From positions 1 to 14,557 of the forward strand of contig DAOWNY010000016.1 of the NCBI GenBank assembly GCA_030642325.1: a stretch of DNA of 14,557 bases, in the 5' to 3' direction. The DNA comes from Deltaproteobacteria bacterium. Lineage in GTDB: Bacteria > Desulfobacterota > DAOWNY01. Within the stretch, counting starts at the first letter, position 1. Every line of letters starts with the position of its first letter. Under the pieces are notes generated by a model. It had not been told where the DNA came from. It was given only the letters and a program-made list of their open reading frames with translations, and searched no databases. Shown here in pieces: positions 14,020 to 14,557 of the stretch. The position numbers and the translations under genes were made by a program.

Positions 14020-14553
14020 ATGAAAAAGTATAGTATATTTTTGGCTATGATATTGGGGTTGGTTTTGGCGACGAATGTGGCGCTTGCTAAAGAGGCCATG
14101 AAGATCGGTTATATTAATTTTCAACAAGCAATAAGCGATTCAAAGGCGGGCAAGGATGCCAAGAACATCATTGCTCAAAAGTATGAGGAGGGCAAAGAGG
14201 CTCTGGCTAAAAAACAGGCAGTGTTACAAAAAATGAAAGAAGAGCTTGAAAAACAGGGATTGCTCATGAAAGAAGACATCCGCAAAGAAAAAGAGAAGGA
14301 TTATCAAATAAAACTGCGGGATTTTCAGGTCTCATACAAAGATACCCAGGAAAAGCTCAAGGAAGAGGAGATGAAATTAACCCAGCCAATTGTGGAAGAA
14401 CTGGAAAAAATAACCGCCGATATTGGAAGTCGAAAAGGTTTCACCATTGTGTTGATGAAAAGTTTGGGGGTTATTTATACCGACAAGACCATTGACATTA
14501 CCAAAGAGGTGGTGGAGGCCTATAATAAAAAATATACGGCGAATAAAAAGTAG
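14020..14553 (+). CDS. skp: Periplasmic chaperone Skp (OmpH family)
   Basis: A periplasmic holdase that binds unfolded outer-membrane proteins emerging from the Sec machinery and delivers them to BamA. The 177-residue product has a clean signal peptide cut after ALA-23 and a short beta strand IGYINFQQAI (29-38) that contributes to the trimer core. A long charged coiled coil (about 45-122, rich in K/E/Q) forms the tentacle, and a C-terminal part, FTIVLMKSLGVIYTDKTIDIT (141-161), returns to the core. Length and layout match Skp/OmpH. AGGAG at 14010-14014 with 5-bp spacing fixes the ATG. It lies 25 bp after bamA and is surely co-transcribed; in relatives lpxD and fabZ usually come next, just beyond the window's end. 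Confidence 0.93.
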   Translation: MKKYSIFLAMILGLVLATNVALAKEAMKIGYINFQQAISDSKAGKDAKNIIAQKYEEGKEALAKKQAVLQKMKEELEKQGLLMKEDIRKEKEKDYQIKLRDFQVSYKDTQEKLKEEEMKLTQPIVEELEKITADIGSRKGFTIVLMKSLGVIYTDKTIDITKEVVEAYNKKYTANKK

Positions 14554-14557
14554 AAAA

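Noticed and set aside
1..14557. Mobile element, phage, tRNA or rRNA genes
   Set aside because: No transposase, integrase, cloverleaf or ribosomal RNA sequence was recognised on either strand; the gene content is core chromosomal.

Overview
The window carries ten convincing protein genes, all on the + strand, separated by several unusually decorated intergenic gaps. The run lysS – lolC/E-type permease – lolD – bamA – skp(ompH) is a conserved outer-membrane-biogenesis neighbourhood. It is familiar from Deltaproteobacteria in the broad sense (Desulfobacterota and relatives), where lpxD/fabZ/lpxA usually follow just beyond where this window stops. Together with a moderately A+T-rich composition, TTG start codons and FG-GAP proteins, this suggests a diderm deltaproteobacterium-like chromosome. 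Nothing finer can be claimed from sequence reading alone. There is no phage, plasmid, CRISPR, rRNA or tRNA signal.

Layout. Positions 1-482 hold no confident gene, only unassignable open stretches at the left edge and a small 7-bp-period repeat. 483-2072 encodes a membrane-anchored FG-GAP/VCBS beta-propeller protein. 2073-2598 is a structured gap: a 19-bp perfect hairpin, a weaker hairpin, an exact-consensus sigma70 promoter and, about 110 nt downstream, a terminator-like hairpin. Next comes a three-gene unit (2599-5521): MoxR-type AAA+ ATPase, CoxE-like VWA protein and PrmA-like methyltransferase. After a 253-bp gap with two 7-bp-period arrays there is an M48 (Ste24-like) membrane protease (5775-7025). 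A 417-bp gap with a good distal promoter, another 7-bp-period element and a hairpin precedes lysS. lysS, the Lol permease and lolD are closely spaced; a 221-bp gap with a possible promoter leads to bamA and skp.

How the genes work together. The LolC/E-type permease and LolD form the ABC machine that releases lipoproteins from the inner membrane. BamA inserts beta-barrel proteins into the outer membrane, and Skp chaperones those barrels across the periplasm. The BamA is unusual in having an extra periplasmic alpha/beta domain before POTRA1 and a basic insertion in POTRA3. The MoxR/VWA pair is a classic two-component chaperone-like module whose substrate is not evident; the methyltransferase behind it may be a bystander or part of it.

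The most unusual signals are (i) several unrelated degenerate tandem repeats that all have a 7-bp period and lie only in intergenic DNA, (ii) the promoter-plus-terminator unit at 2266-2416, which looks like a small RNA or an attenuated leader ahead of moxR, and (iii) the domain additions in BamA. No clearly novel multi-gene defence or metabolic system was found.
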